Notes under the pieces: generated by a model
What the model was told of the DNA's origin: nothing
What the model saw: the letters and a program-made list of their open reading frames with translations, nothing else
Databases searched by the model: none
Made by a program: the position numbers and the translations under genes
Shown here: positions 25,294-34,851 of the stretch, piece after piece
How positions within the stretch are numbered: position 1 is the stretch's first letter
How the letters are laid out: every line of letters begins with the position of its first letter
NCBI RefSeq assembly: GCF_001662875.1
Contig: NZ_JPVZ01000002.1
Location: 124,001 to 188,000 of the forward strand
Origin: Thalassospira tepidiphila MCCC 1A03514
GTDB taxonomy: Bacteria > Pseudomonadota > Alphaproteobacteria > Rhodospirillales > Thalassospiraceae
Reading direction: 5' to 3'
Length of the DNA: 64,000 nucleotides

Positions 25294-27617
25294 TGACCAC
25301 CATTAAACAGGTCGCCGTTATTGGCGCCGGTGTTATGGGGGCTGCGATCGCTGCCCATATCGCCAACTCAGGGACACCCGTCCTGCTGCTTGATATCGTG
25401 CCCGAAGGTGCCAAAAACCGTAATGCGGTTGCCGAGGGCGCGGTTGCCAAAATGCTGAAAACCGACCCTGCACCGTTCATGTCCAAACGGGTCACCAAGC
25501 TGATTACGTGCGGCAATATCGAGGATGACCTTGATAAAATCGCCAAATGTGACTGGGTGATCGAGGCCGTCATTGAACGTCTTGATATCAAACAGGACCT
25601 GTATCGCAAGATTGATGCGGTCCGTGCCAAGGGATCGGTGGTGTCATCAAACACTTCGACCATTCCGCTCGCCACCCTGATTGACGGGATGGATGAAAGC
25701 TTCGCACAGGACTTCATCATTACCCACTTCTTCAACCCGCCGCGCTATATGCGCCTGCTGGAGCTGGTTGGATCGGGTGTCACCCGCGATGGTGTGATTG
25801 ATGCAGTTGCCGATTTTGCTGATCGCAAACTGGGCAAAACCTGTGTCACCTGCCATGACGAACCGGGCTTTATCGCCAACCGTTTGGGCGTCTACTGGAT
25901 TCAGGCCGCCATGGTTGAGGCCATGGACCGCAAACTGACGGTCGAAGAAGCCGACAGCGTCATTGGCCGTCCGTTTGGTATTCCCAAAACCGGCGTCTTT
26001 GGCCTGATGGATCTGGTGGGTCTTGATCTGATGCCCCATGTGCAATCAAGCATGGCTGGACTCCTTGATAAATCCGATCCGTTCCACGCGATCTATCGCG
26101 AAAGCAAGCTGGTCAGCAAACTGATTGCCGATGGTTATACCGGGCGCAAGGGCAAGGGTGGTTTTTACCGCCTGAACCGCGAAGGTGGTCAGAAGGTCAA
26201 GGAATCGGTGGATCTGCAAACCGGTGAATTCGCCAAATCCGAAAAGGCGCGTTTGGGCAGTGTCCGGGCCGCTGGCAAAGATCCGCGCAAAATGATGGAA
26301 GCATCTGACAAGGGTGGCGAATATGGCCGCGCTGTCATGGGCAAGACGCTGGCCTATGCTGCCTTTATTGCCGAGGCGGCGGCGAATTCCATCGTCGATG
26401 TCGATGATGCGATGAAGCTGGGTTATGCTTGGAAAACTGGGCCGTTTGAGTTGATTGATGCCATTGGCGTTGATGCCCTGATTTCGATGCTTGAAGAAGA
26501 CGGCGTTGAAGTCCCGGCATTGCTGAAAAAGGCCGCAGGCAAGTCGTTCTACAAGGTCAAGGATGGTGATCTTTATTACCTTGGCTTTGATGGCGAATAT
26601 GCCAAGGTCACCCGCCCGGATGGCGTCATCCTGCTTGAAGATATCAAACGCAAATCCGAACGGGTTGCCGGCAACCGCGCCGCATCGCTTTGGGATATCG
26701 GTGATGGCGTTGCCTGCCTTGAATTCCATACCAAGATGAATGCGCTTGATGCCGATGTGCTTGGCGCGATCAAGACATCCATCCGGACTGTCAAAAAGCA
26801 GTTCAAGGCGATGGTGATCTATAACGAAGCAAGCAACTTCTCAGCCGGGGCAAACCTCGGTCTGGCGCTGTTTGCCGCCAATATCGCTGCCTGGCCAGAG
26901 ATCGAAAACCTCGTTGAAACCGGTCAGGAAACCTACAAGGCGCTTAAATACTCGCCGTTCCCGGTCGTCGGTGCCCCAAGTGGCCTCGCCCTTGGTGGCG
27001 GTTGTGAAGTTCTGCTGCATTGTGATGCGGTTCAGGCGCACGGGGAAACCTATATTGGGCTTGTTGAACCCGGTGTGGGTCTGATCCCGGCCTGGGGTGG
27101 GTGTAAGGAAATGATCCGTCGCTGGGCGGAAAATCCCAAATTCGTCAAAGGCCCGATGGCCCCAAGCGCCAAGGCGTTTGAGATCATCTCGGTCGCGACC
27201 GTTGCCAAATCGGCGATGGAGGCAAAGGAAAACCTGTTCTTCCGCGAAACTGACGGCATCACCATGAACCGCAACCGTTTGCTGGCCGATGCAAAGGAAC
27301 GCGCACTTTCGATGGTCGATGGTTACGAAGCACCCGAAGAATTTACCTATCGCCTGCCGGGCGAAGCCGCCCGGGTTGCCTTTGAAATGGCGGTCGATGG
27401 ATTCCACCGTCTTGGCAAGGCCACCGATTACGACCGGGTGGTCGCCGGTGAATTGGCAAATGTTCTGGCCGGTGGCGATACAGACGTGACCGAGGAACTT
27501 TCCGAAGACGATATTCTTGAACTGGAACGCGAAGGCTTCATGCGTCTGGTCCGCAATGAAGGCACCATGGCCCGGGTTGAGCATATGCTGCTGACCGGCA
27601 AGCCGCTGCGCAACTGA
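25293..27617 (+). CDS. fadB: 3-hydroxyacyl-CoA dehydrogenase / enoyl-CoA hydratase fusion (dehydrogenase first)
   Basis: 774 aa. Start set at the ATG overlapping the thiolase TAA, with GGAGG upstream. Residues 1-300 hold the NAD domain (VAVIGAGVMGAAIAAHIANSG, SSNTSTIPL, HFFNPPRYM), followed by the C-terminal helical dehydrogenase domains, then an enoyl-CoA hydratase domain from about 460 with FSAGANLG and GLALGGGCEVLLHCD. This order is the reverse of E. coli FadB, where hydratase comes first, but is common in alphaproteobacteria. It performs hydration and oxidation in beta-oxidation, with the thiolase just upstream. Confidence 0.92.
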   Translation: MTTIKQVAVIGAGVMGAAIAAHIANSGTPVLLLDIVPEGAKNRNAVAEGAVAKMLKTDPAPFMSKRVTKLITCGNIEDDLDKIAKCDWVIEAVIERLDIKQDLYRKIDAVRAKGSVVSSNTSTIPLATLIDGMDESFAQDFIITHFFNPPRYMRLLELVGSGVTRDGVIDAVADFADRKLGKTCVTCHDEPGFIANRLGVYWIQAAMVEAMDRKLTVEEADSVIGRPFGIPKTGVFGLMDLVGLDLMPHVQSSMAGLLDKSDPFHAIYRESKLVSKLIADGYTGRKGKGGFYRLNREGGQKVKESVDLQTGEFAKSEKARLGSVRAAGKDPRKMMEASDKGGEYGRAVMGKTLAYAAFIAEAAANSIVDVDDAMKLGYAWKTGPFELIDAIGVDALISMLEEDGVEVPALLKKAAGKSFYKVKDGDLYYLGFDGEYAKVTRPDGVILLEDIKRKSERVAGNRAASLWDIGDGVACLEFHTKMNALDADVLGAIKTSIRTVKKQFKAMVIYNEASNFSAGANLGLALFAANIAAWPEIENLVETGQETYKALKYSPFPVVGAPSGLALGGGCEVLLHCDAVQAHGETYIGLVEPGVGLIPAWGGCKEMIRRWAENPKFVKGPMAPSAKAFEIISVATVAKSAMEAKENLFFRETDGITMNRNRLLADAKERALSMVDGYEAPEEFTYRLPGEAARVAFEMAVDGFHRLGKATDYDRVVAGELANVLAGGDTDVTEELSEDDILELEREGFMRLVRNEGTMARVEHMLLTGKPLRN

Positions 27618-27639
27618 CCGGTCCGGGAGGAAAAGTAAA

Positions 27640-29424
27640 ATGGCTGAATATAAAGCACCCCTGCGCGACATGCGCTTCGTCCTGACCGAGCTGTTTGATT
27701 TCAACGATATCAATCAGATGCCCGGTTGCGAGGATTTTACACCCGATGTGGTCGATGCGGTTCTCGAAGAGGCCGCCAAAGTCTGCGAAGAAGTCCTGTT
27801 CCCGATCAACCGGTCGGGCGACGAGGAAGGCTGCGCTTGGGATGACGGCGTCGTCACAACCCCCAAAGGTTTCAAGGAAGCCTACCAGACCTTTGCCGAA
27901 GGCGGCTGGACCGGGATTGCCTGTGACCCGAAATATGGCGGTCAGGGCGCGCCGAAATCCATCAATGCCCTGGTCGAGGAAATGATTTGTTCGACCAACC
28001 TGTCCTTTGGCATGTATCCGGGTCTGTCCTTTGGCGCCTATGCGGCGCTACACAGCCACGCATCGGACGAACTCAAGGACAAATTCCTGCCCAAGATGGT
28101 CGAAGGCACCTGGTCGGGGACCATGTGCCTTACCGAACCGCATTGCGGTACAGATCTTGGCATCATCAAGACCAAGGCAGAACCCCTTGATGACGGGTCC
28201 TATGCGATTTCCGGCACCAAGATCTTTATCTCCGCCGGGGAACATGACCTGACGGAAAACATCATCCATCTGGTTCTGGCCAAGCTGCCTGACGCCCCAA
28301 GCGGCACCAAGGGCATTTCGCTGTTCCTTGTCCCGAAATTCATGGTCGGTGATGACGGATCACTTGGCGATCGCAACGCGGTCAAATGCGGTTCCATCGA
28401 ACACAAGATGGGCATCAAGGCATCATCGACCTGTGTCATGAACTTTGATGGCGCGGTCGGTTATCTGGTGGGTGAACCCCATCAGGGCATGCCCGCCATG
28501 TTCACCATGATGAACCAGGAACGCCTTTCGGTTGGCATTCAGGGTCTTGGCCTTGGCGAAGCGGCCTATCAGGGTGCGCGGGCCTATGCCAAGGATCGCC
28601 TGCAGGGGCGCGCCCTGACCGGTGCGAAATCCCCGAACCAGCCCGCAGATTCCATCATCGTGCATCCTGATGTGCGGCGCATGCTGCTGACCGCGAAGGC
28701 CACCAATGAAGGTTGCCGGGCGATGGGCATGTGGGTGGCACGCGCACTTGATACCGCCAAACACCACGAAGATCCGGTCAAACGCGAAGAGGCTGACGAG
28801 TTCGTTCAACTGATGACCCCGATCGTCAAGGCGCTGTTCACCGACTGGGGCTTTGACAACACCAACCTTGGTGTTCAGGTCTTTGGTGGTCACGGCTATA
28901 TCCGTGAATGGGGCATGGAACAGTATGTTCGTGACGCCCGTATCGCCCAGATTTATGAAGGTACGAACGGTATTCAGGCGCTTGACCTTGTTGGCCGTAA
29001 GATGCCGACCAAGGCTGGTCGTTTCCTGCGTCGTTTCTTCCACCCGGTTCAGGAATATATCGAAGCCAATGTCTCGAACGGCGACCTTGGTGAATATGTT
29101 CAGCCACTGGCCAAGGCCTTCATGCGCCTGCAACAGGCTACCGGCGAACTTGCCCAGCGCGGCATGAAAAACCCGGATGAAGCCGGTGCTGCCGCAACCG
29201 AATTCCTGCGTCTGTTCGGTCTGGTTGCTGTCGGCTTCATGTGGGCCCGCATGGCGGAAATCGCACTCGCCAAACAGGACGATGACGAAGACGGGTTCTA
29301 TAAGGGCAAGCTGATCACAGCGAAGTTCTATATGGAACGTATCCTTCCTCAGTCCGGTGCCATGTTCAGCCAGATCATGTCTGGTTCCACGACCATGATG
29401 GCACTTGACGAGGAGCTGTTCTGA
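27640..29424 (+). CDS. Acyl-CoA dehydrogenase (long C-terminal-domain type)
   Basis: 594 aa, the size of the AcdA/FadE-like group with an extra C-terminal domain. CLTEPHCGTDLGIIKTKAE is the flavin-binding block, RLSVGIQGLGLGEAAYQGA the middle domain, and VFGGHGYIREWGMEQYVRDA holds the segment with the catalytic Glu region and IAQIYEGTNGIQALDL. It introduces the trans-2 double bond in acyl-CoA and passes electrons to ETF. GGGAGGAAAAG precedes the ATG. Fourth gene of the merR operon. Confidence 0.92.
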   Translation: MAEYKAPLRDMRFVLTELFDFNDINQMPGCEDFTPDVVDAVLEEAAKVCEEVLFPINRSGDEEGCAWDDGVVTTPKGFKEAYQTFAEGGWTGIACDPKYGGQGAPKSINALVEEMICSTNLSFGMYPGLSFGAYAALHSHASDELKDKFLPKMVEGTWSGTMCLTEPHCGTDLGIIKTKAEPLDDGSYAISGTKIFISAGEHDLTENIIHLVLAKLPDAPSGTKGISLFLVPKFMVGDDGSLGDRNAVKCGSIEHKMGIKASSTCVMNFDGAVGYLVGEPHQGMPAMFTMMNQERLSVGIQGLGLGEAAYQGARAYAKDRLQGRALTGAKSPNQPADSIIVHPDVRRMLLTAKATNEGCRAMGMWVARALDTAKHHEDPVKREEADEFVQLMTPIVKALFTDWGFDNTNLGVQVFGGHGYIREWGMEQYVRDARIAQIYEGTNGIQALDLVGRKMPTKAGRFLRRFFHPVQEYIEANVSNGDLGEYVQPLAKAFMRLQQATGELAQRGMKNPDEAGAAATEFLRLFGLVAVGFMWARMAEIALAKQDDDEDGFYKGKLITAKFYMERILPQSGAMFSQIMSGSTTMMALDEELF

Positions 29425-29479
29425 TCATGGCTGTGGGCCGCATGCATAAAGACCTGTCACCCGGACACGGAGCCTTGTC

Positions 29480-30010
29480 GTGAACCTGATTTTCCGACTG
29501 ATCCGTGTGGTGATCCTGTCCTTGTTGCGGCCCCGCCTGCACCCGCTTGATCCATCGACCCTGCATTTCCGGGCATGGCCGCTGGATATTGATATCAATG
29601 TGCACATGACCAATTCACGCTATTTCGCGCTGATGGATCTGGGCCGAACCGAACTGATCATGCGCAATGGCATTGCCAAGCAGATGCTGAAACGCAAATG
29701 GCAGCCGGTGGTGTCAGGATCGACCATGCGGTTCAAACGCGCGATCAAACCGTTTCAGAAATTCGCGCTCGAAACGCAGGCTTTGTATTGGGATGAAAAG
29801 GGCTTCTATCTCGAGCAACGCTTTGTGGCCAAAGGCAAGACGCTGGCCCTTGGCGTCGTAAAGGCGGTTTTTGTCGGCCCGGATGGCATTGTTGCGCCCG
29901 AGGTTATCTGTCGGATGGTCGGTGCCGATGAAACATCCCCTTCCATGCCCGACTGGCTCTCTGGGTGGCCCGATATGGAAACCGCAATCGAAGCACGACT
30001 GGCGATTTAA
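29480..30010 (+). CDS. Acyl-CoA thioesterase family protein (4HBT_2, hot-dog fold)
   Basis: 176 aa. The segment DIDINVHMTNSRYFALMDLG is the hot-dog helix with the conserved N-x-H-M-N-N-x-x-Y-like pattern of YbgC/4HBT_2 thioesterases, preceded by RAWPLDI and followed by basic strands. Start is GTG with GGAG nine bases upstream. The first 25 residues are hydrophobic and basic, suggesting loose membrane association. In a beta-oxidation operon it probably hydrolyses unusable acyl-CoA to release CoA. Confidence 0.8.
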   Translation: MNLIFRLIRVVILSLLRPRLHPLDPSTLHFRAWPLDIDINVHMTNSRYFALMDLGRTELIMRNGIAKQMLKRKWQPVVSGSTMRFKRAIKPFQKFALETQALYWDEKGFYLEQRFVAKGKTLALGVVKAVFVGPDGIVAPEVICRMVGADETSPSMPDWLSGWPDMETAIEARLAI

Positions 30011-30072
30011 CACACACGAACAACCGGAAAACCGGGAGAATTGCGGAAAAACACCGCGCAGGAGGAAACATC

Positions 30073-30879
30073 ATGGCATCCGATGACGCCGTATTGCTCA
30101 ACATCACTGATGCGGTCGCAACGATTACGCTGAACCGCCCGGACCGCATGAATGCCCTTGATCAGGCGATGGTCAGTGGCTTGGCAGCTGCCATGGACAA
30201 GATCGAAGCCAACCTTCCCGATATCGGCGCTGTCATCATCGAAGGATCGGGCGGTACTTTCATGGCCGGCGGCGATGTGAAGTTCTTCCATCAGGTGTCA
30301 AAAAGCCCGGTCGAAGACACCCGCTCCTCAATCGAAGCATTGATTGATCGGGTTCACGAAATTGTTTTGCGCATCAATGCCCTGCCCCGCCCGGTGATCG
30401 CCAAGCTTGAAGGGGCTGTTGCCGGATTTGGCATTAGTCTGATGAATGCCTGCGACCTTGCAATCGCGGCTGAGGAAACCGTTTTCACCCTGGCCTATAT
30501 CCATATCGGCACCTCGCCCGATGGTGGTGCAACCCATTCGCTGACCCGGTTGGTCGGCATGAAAAAGGCCAAGGAAATCGCGCTGCTTGGCGATCGGTTA
30601 GGGGCCGATGAAGCCCATGATTGCGGCCTGATCAACAAGGTCGTCCCGGCAGATCTGCTGGCATCCGCCACGGCAAAATACGCCACCCGTTTGTCCGCCG
30701 GACCGCGCGATGCGATTGCCCGCACCAAGGCGTTGCTGAATGCAGCCCCCGAGGCCGATCTGCAAACACAGCTGAAGGCCGAGGCCAAATCATTCGCTGA
30801 TTGCGCCGCAAGTGCCGATTTCCGCGAAGGCGTCACGGCCTTTGTGGAAAAACGCACGCCGCGTTTTGGCAAATCATAA
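30073..30879 (+). CDS. Enoyl-CoA hydratase/isomerase
   Basis: 268 aa crotonase-fold protein. Start ATG follows AGGAGG; an upstream in-frame start would lengthen it by 36 residues without support. ITLNRPDRMNALDQAM, the oxyanion-hole segment GTFMAGGDVKFF and LEGAVAGFGISLMNACDLAIA are visible; the positions of the two catalytic Glu of classical hydratases are not clearly occupied by Glu in the second block (TSPDGGATHSL), so isomerase or another crotonase activity is possible. Sixth gene of the merR operon. Confidence 0.85.
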   Translation: MASDDAVLLNITDAVATITLNRPDRMNALDQAMVSGLAAAMDKIEANLPDIGAVIIEGSGGTFMAGGDVKFFHQVSKSPVEDTRSSIEALIDRVHEIVLRINALPRPVIAKLEGAVAGFGISLMNACDLAIAAEETVFTLAYIHIGTSPDGGATHSLTRLVGMKKAKEIALLGDRLGADEAHDCGLINKVVPADLLASATAKYATRLSAGPRDAIARTKALLNAAPEADLQTQLKAEAKSFADCAASADFREGVTAFVEKRTPRFGKS

Positions 30880-30901
30880 GAAGAATTCAGGGAAGAATTT
30901 G

Positions 30902-31795
30902 ATGACGAGTCTTAAAGGCAAAACACTGTTCATCACCGGCGCATCGCGCGGCATCGGCAAGGAAATTGCCCTGCGTGCGGCGCGCGATGGGGCCAATGTT
31001 GCGATCATTGCCAAAACCGATGAACCGCACCCGAAACTGCCCGGCACCATCCATAGTGCGGCTGCCGAGATCGAGGAAGTTGGTGGCAAGGCACTGGCCC
31101 TTAAGACCGATATTCGCGATGAAGACCAGATTGCCGAGGCGGTCGCAAAGACGGTCAAAACCTTTGGCGGGATCGACATCCTGATCAACAATGCCAGCGC
31201 AATCAATCTGACCCCAACGTTGCAAACCCCGATGAAGCGGTTTGACCTGATGCATCAGGTCAATACGCGTGCGAGCTTTGCCTGTGCCCAGGCCTGCCTG
31301 CCGCATCTTCTGAAGTCGGACAACCCACATATCCTGACCATGTCACCACCGCCCAATCTTTCTGCGCAATGGTTTGCCAATCATACGGCCTATACGATTT
31401 CAAAATACGGCATGAGCCTGATCACGCTTGGTCTGGCAGCCGAGTTTGCCGATGAAGGGGTGGCCGTCAATTCGCTTTGGCCGGTCACGGTGATTGAGAC
31501 CGCGGCACTAAACATGATCCCCGGTCTTGAGCAGGGCCGTGCACGCACACCGCAAATTCTGGCCGATGCGGCGCATGCCATCTTGACCGCGCCATCGCGC
31601 GAAATTACCGGGGGCTTCTTTACCGATGAAAGTGTGCTTGAGGCCATCGGTGTCACCGATTTCGAACAATACAACCTGACCCCCGGCAAGCCGCCCTATC
31701 CGGACTTCTTCCTGGAGCTTGATCGCAACGGCAGGAACGACCCGCAGGTTGCAAAACTTCTTACGAAACTGGGCCGCTTTCACAAAGCAGCCTGA
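30902..31795 (+). CDS. HSDL2-like short-chain dehydrogenase
   Basis: 297 aa Rossmann SDR. NAD(P)-binding FITGASRGIGKEIALRA (residues 10-26), NNASAINLT, and YTISKYGMSLITLGLA with the catalytic Tyr and Lys. The motifs MSPPPNLSAQWF and SLWPVTVIETAALNMI are those of the hydroxysteroid-dehydrogenase-like 2 group. In animals HSDL2 is fused to an SCP2 domain; here the SCP2 domain is a separate gene (19452) under the same operator. It closes the merR operon before a terminator. Substrate unknown, probably a fatty acyl intermediate. Confidence 0.88.
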   Translation: MTSLKGKTLFITGASRGIGKEIALRAARDGANVAIIAKTDEPHPKLPGTIHSAAAEIEEVGGKALALKTDIRDEDQIAEAVAKTVKTFGGIDILINNASAINLTPTLQTPMKRFDLMHQVNTRASFACAQACLPHLLKSDNPHILTMSPPPNLSAQWFANHTAYTISKYGMSLITLGLAAEFADEGVAVNSLWPVTVIETAALNMIPGLEQGRARTPQILADAAHAILTAPSREITGGFFTDESVLEAIGVTDFEQYNLTPGKPPYPDFFLELDRNGRNDPQVAKLLTKLGRFHKAA

Positions 31796-31901
31796 CCGTC
31801 ATGGCGCCGGGGAAGTGTGTGCCTCGGCGTCTCGTAGGGGCCTGATTTTACGGCTGTGGATGATCTGCACTGGAAATCGGGCTCTCTCGCCCGCTGAACT
31901 A

Positions 31902-31930
31902 AACCCGCCCTTTGTGGCGGGTTCTTTTTT
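31902..31930 (+). terminator. Rho-independent terminator of the merR-beta-oxidation operon
   Basis: AACCCGCC pairs with GGCGGGTT around a 6-base loop and runs into CTTTTTT. Confidence 0.9.
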
Positions 31931-31961
31931 GCGCAAACACCATACAAGTTGCGCACATAAA

Positions 31962-31990
31962 GGCACCGCCACGGGGAGAATGGCGGTGCC
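31962..31990 (-). terminator. Perfect 10-bp hairpin, possible minus-strand terminator
   Basis: GGCACCGCCA and TGGCGGTGCC form a perfect stem with a 9-base loop; on the minus strand it is followed by only three T. It lies 70 bp after the stop of the 32541 gene and may end that transcript. Confidence 0.5.
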
Positions 31991-32061
31991 GCCTTCGCAT
32001 TAAACGCTAGACGTTGAGGGATATGATGAAAAAGCGTGAAGCGAAGGAGTGGTTATAAGGT

Positions 32062-32541
32062 TCAGGAAGCGCGGCGTTCCAGTGACTGACGCGGCATTTC
32101 ACAAGCAACAAGACCTGGCGTCGGCAACATCATCTGTACCGAGAGAGCCATGCCAAGGTCGCGGTGATCGCGTTTGGTATCAAGGAAGTGTTCCGACCAG
32201 ATGCCGTCACGGTTGGCTGACAGAAACGCACAACGCAGCATCGAAAAACGGCTTGATCCATGGCAGTTATGCTCGCCAGTCACCTGTGCAAGCCAGCCGG
32301 CAATTGCATCATGGGCAGCCTGATCAAGGATGTCCTGCATGCTGGCCCGGTCACTGGCTGCAATGCTGTCTTCGGCCAGCGCATCGCGAAGGGCGTTGAT
32401 CATGCGCTGACTGGCCTGCGGAGAGTTGACACTGAATGAACGCAACCACGCACGTGCCGTGTCTTCGATCAAACGCGTCATCGCTGCCGATTCAAACGCG
32501 GCATAGGTGAAACCCTTTGATGCAATGGTCATGTCAGTCAT
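32062..32541 (-). CDS. Conserved-looking protein of unknown function downstream of opgH
   Basis: 159 aa. Start at the ATG with GGAGGG nine bases before it. Mostly helical, soluble, no signal peptide or membrane segment; contains HNCHGSSRFSMLRCAFLSANRD and a segment LPTPGLVACEMP but no motif I recognise. It follows opgH on the same strand after 137 bp and so could be co-transcribed with opgGH. Codon use matches its neighbours, and the strong ribosome site supports it as a real gene. Confidence 0.65.
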   Translation of the reverse strand: MTDMTIASKGFTYAAFESAAMTRLIEDTARAWLRSFSVNSPQASQRMINALRDALAEDSIAASDRASMQDILDQAAHDAIAGWLAQVTGEHNCHGSSRFSMLRCAFLSANRDGIWSEHFLDTKRDHRDLGMALSVQMMLPTPGLVACEMPRQSLERRAS

Positions 32542-32678
32542 TCGTCTGGCCCTCCGGGCGGTGAACAATCAGCGGGACTTAACGCTTCGTTAAGAATGAA
32601 TATCGCTGAAAAAACGCGGGATAATTTGCTCTAATCTGGGCGTTTTTGTGGCGTCGAGAATCTTTTGAAAACAAACCA

Positions 32679-34796
32679 CTAGCTTGCTGGCTTCGGACCT
32701 TCGGCCGTGATGTGATCCCGCCCTGCCATGATCTGATCAAGCGGCTTGACCGGCCAGGACAGAATCAGAAGCTTTTCATCGCGCGTCAGGCTTTCAACGC
32801 CAAGCCGCGCAAGCTTTTCATAGATGATCCCGATTTCGATCGCGGTACGCGCATCCGGCTTGCGCACCGGCAACAAAGCCGAATGCAGCGCATTGGCGTA
32901 AGGATCTTCGATCAGGCGCAGCAACCCGTCTTTGACATCGTCCTCACCACTTTCGGCATTAATCCGCGCCAACGCGCGAAGCTCTTCGGGGCTGTCATAT
33001 TCCTCAGGGGTCACAAAAAGCTTCATCCGGCGCGCAGCCTTTCCGATGGCAAGGCTGCTGGAATAATGGGTCAGCCACGGCGAAAGCACCAAACCGGCCA
33101 GAATGGGCGACAACCACCAGAAGAATGCCGTATCCACAAAGACAGCAATCGCGCCCCAGACCACACCAATCACGATAATGGTGCGATGGGTTTTAAGGGC
33201 GGCCTTGAACGGTACCCCGGCATCGTCACGTTCCTGTGCGTCCCAGCCCACCTGATTACCGGTCAGGACCGAAAACACGAATTGGGAATGGAGCATCATC
33301 ATGATCGGCGCCTGCAAGGCCGAATACAGGGTTTCAAGCAGGCCACTGGCCAATACCATTACCCCGCCATACTGTTTGCGATCACGACCAAGACAGACCA
33401 TCAGGATCGAGATGATCTTGGGCAGCACCAGCATGCCGATGGTAAAGATCAGCAACACTAGCATTTCAAACGACCGATCCACCGGCCATTGCGGAAACAT
33501 GGTGAACTGACCGGGGAAGAAGCTATAGGTCAGCTGGGTGTTCTGAAGGGTCGCAATTGTCGAGCTCAGCAACAGCAAAAGCCACAGCGGCGATGATACA
33601 AAGCTCATCACCCCCATAAAGAAATGCAGACGGCTGAGCGGTTTAAATCCCGGTGCCACCATCAGGCGCGCATGCTGCATGTTGCCCTGACACCAGCGCC
33701 GGTCACGGATGGCAAAATCAATCAGGTTGGGCGGCAATTCTTCCCAACTGCCTTCAAGCTGCGGGATCAGCCAGCAGCGCCAGCCTGCCTTGCGCATAAA
33801 GGCGGCTTCAACGAAATCGTGACTGAGGATATGACCACCCATCGGCGGTTTGCCCGACAGCACTGGCAGGCCACAGCATTCGATAAACGCCTTTGTGCGA
33901 ATGATCGCGTTGTGGCCCCAATAGTTCGAACTGCCCATGCACCAGAATGACAGACCCGCCGACATGGTCGGGCCATGCACGCGCGAAATGAATTGCAGGA
34001 TGCGGGCAAACAGGGTCTGGCGACCGGTGGGCTGCGGCGGGCTTTGAATGATCCCGGCATCCGGGTTGTTTTCCATCAGATAGGCCATATTGACCATGGC
34101 CTCGCCAGACATGACGCTATCGGCGTCAAAGACGATCATGTGATCGTAATTGGCGGCATAGGTCTCGCAGAATTCCTTAAGGTTGCCTGATTTGCGTTCA
34201 GTGTTCTCTGCGCGGCGGCGGAAGAAAATCTTGCCACGTGCATTCAGATCCGAGCAGGCCTTGGCCCACGCCATTTCCTCGGCAATCCAGATATCGGGAT
34301 CGCGGGTATCAGACAGCAGAAAGAAATGAAACGCATCAAGTTCGCCGGTCGCAGCCAGACTTTCATAGCTCGCGCGCAATCCGGCAAAGACGCGGTTGGG
34401 ATCTTCGTTATAAACCGGGATCACCACCACATTCTTGGATCGCAGGCGCCCTTTGCGCGCAATTGGCTTCAGGCGTTTGAGCGTGATCGCATCAAGTTTC
34501 AGACCACGCAAAACCAGCCCGACAATGCCGGTAAAGAACGACAACGAAATCCAGGCAAAGTTGATAGTAAAGAACGCCACAACCACCATCTCCATGATGG
34601 TCAGCTGATCCGCACCCAGAACATCGGTCATCAACCAGGCCGCATAGGCAGTCGCCGCAATCGATGCCCCAAACAGGAAAATCCGCCGCGATCCGACACC
34701 GGGGCCGCGCAGTTTGACCGTCGGATCACAAGATGCATCCTCTGATCGCCCTGCGGGTATGGTCCCTTTTGCGGGTGTATTGGCGGCTTCTGTCAT
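32679..34796 (-). CDS. opgH: Osmoregulated periplasmic glucan glucosyltransferase OpgH (MdoH)
   Basis: 705 aa inner-membrane glycosyltransferase family 2 enzyme that polymerises UDP-glucose into the glucan backbone and moves it to the periplasm. Two N-terminal helices (about 38-95) precede the catalytic domain: VVIPVYNEDPNRV, DTRDPDIW, FDADSVMSGEAMV and the RRWCQGNMQHARL product-binding block, then five or six C-terminal membrane segments. It is shorter at the N terminus than enterobacterial MdoH, as usual in alphaproteobacteria. It follows opgG by 55 bp in the same operon. Confidence 0.94.
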   Translation of the reverse strand: MTEAANTPAKGTIPAGRSEDASCDPTVKLRGPGVGSRRIFLFGASIAATAYAAWLMTDVLGADQLTIMEMVVVAFFTINFAWISLSFFTGIVGLVLRGLKLDAITLKRLKPIARKGRLRSKNVVVIPVYNEDPNRVFAGLRASYESLAATGELDAFHFFLLSDTRDPDIWIAEEMAWAKACSDLNARGKIFFRRRAENTERKSGNLKEFCETYAANYDHMIVFDADSVMSGEAMVNMAYLMENNPDAGIIQSPPQPTGRQTLFARILQFISRVHGPTMSAGLSFWCMGSSNYWGHNAIIRTKAFIECCGLPVLSGKPPMGGHILSHDFVEAAFMRKAGWRCWLIPQLEGSWEELPPNLIDFAIRDRRWCQGNMQHARLMVAPGFKPLSRLHFFMGVMSFVSSPLWLLLLLSSTIATLQNTQLTYSFFPGQFTMFPQWPVDRSFEMLVLLIFTIGMLVLPKIISILMVCLGRDRKQYGGVMVLASGLLETLYSALQAPIMMMLHSQFVFSVLTGNQVGWDAQERDDAGVPFKAALKTHRTIIVIGVVWGAIAVFVDTAFFWWLSPILAGLVLSPWLTHYSSSLAIGKAARRMKLFVTPEEYDSPEELRALARINAESGEDDVKDGLLRLIEDPYANALHSALLPVRKPDARTAIEIGIIYEKLARLGVESLTRDEKLLILSWPVKPLDQIMAGRDHITAEGPKPAS

Positions 34797-34851
34797 CTGG
34801 CTCTTCTGGGGTTATCTGTTTCTGGCAATTGAGGCGCTTGATCCCGCAGGA

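Noticed and set aside
26841..27713. 290-codon open frame antisense to the hydroxyacyl-CoA dehydrogenase fusion
   Set aside because: Same reason; translation looks compositionally random with no family motif.
30812..30901. Longer start for the HSDL2-like SDR
   Set aside because: Would overlap the enoyl-CoA hydratase gene and add non-family residues; the ATG at 30902 begins the normal SDR N terminus.
31962..31990. REP/BIME-type element
   Set aside because: A single perfect hairpin; no second copy seen elsewhere in the window, so listed only as a possible terminator.
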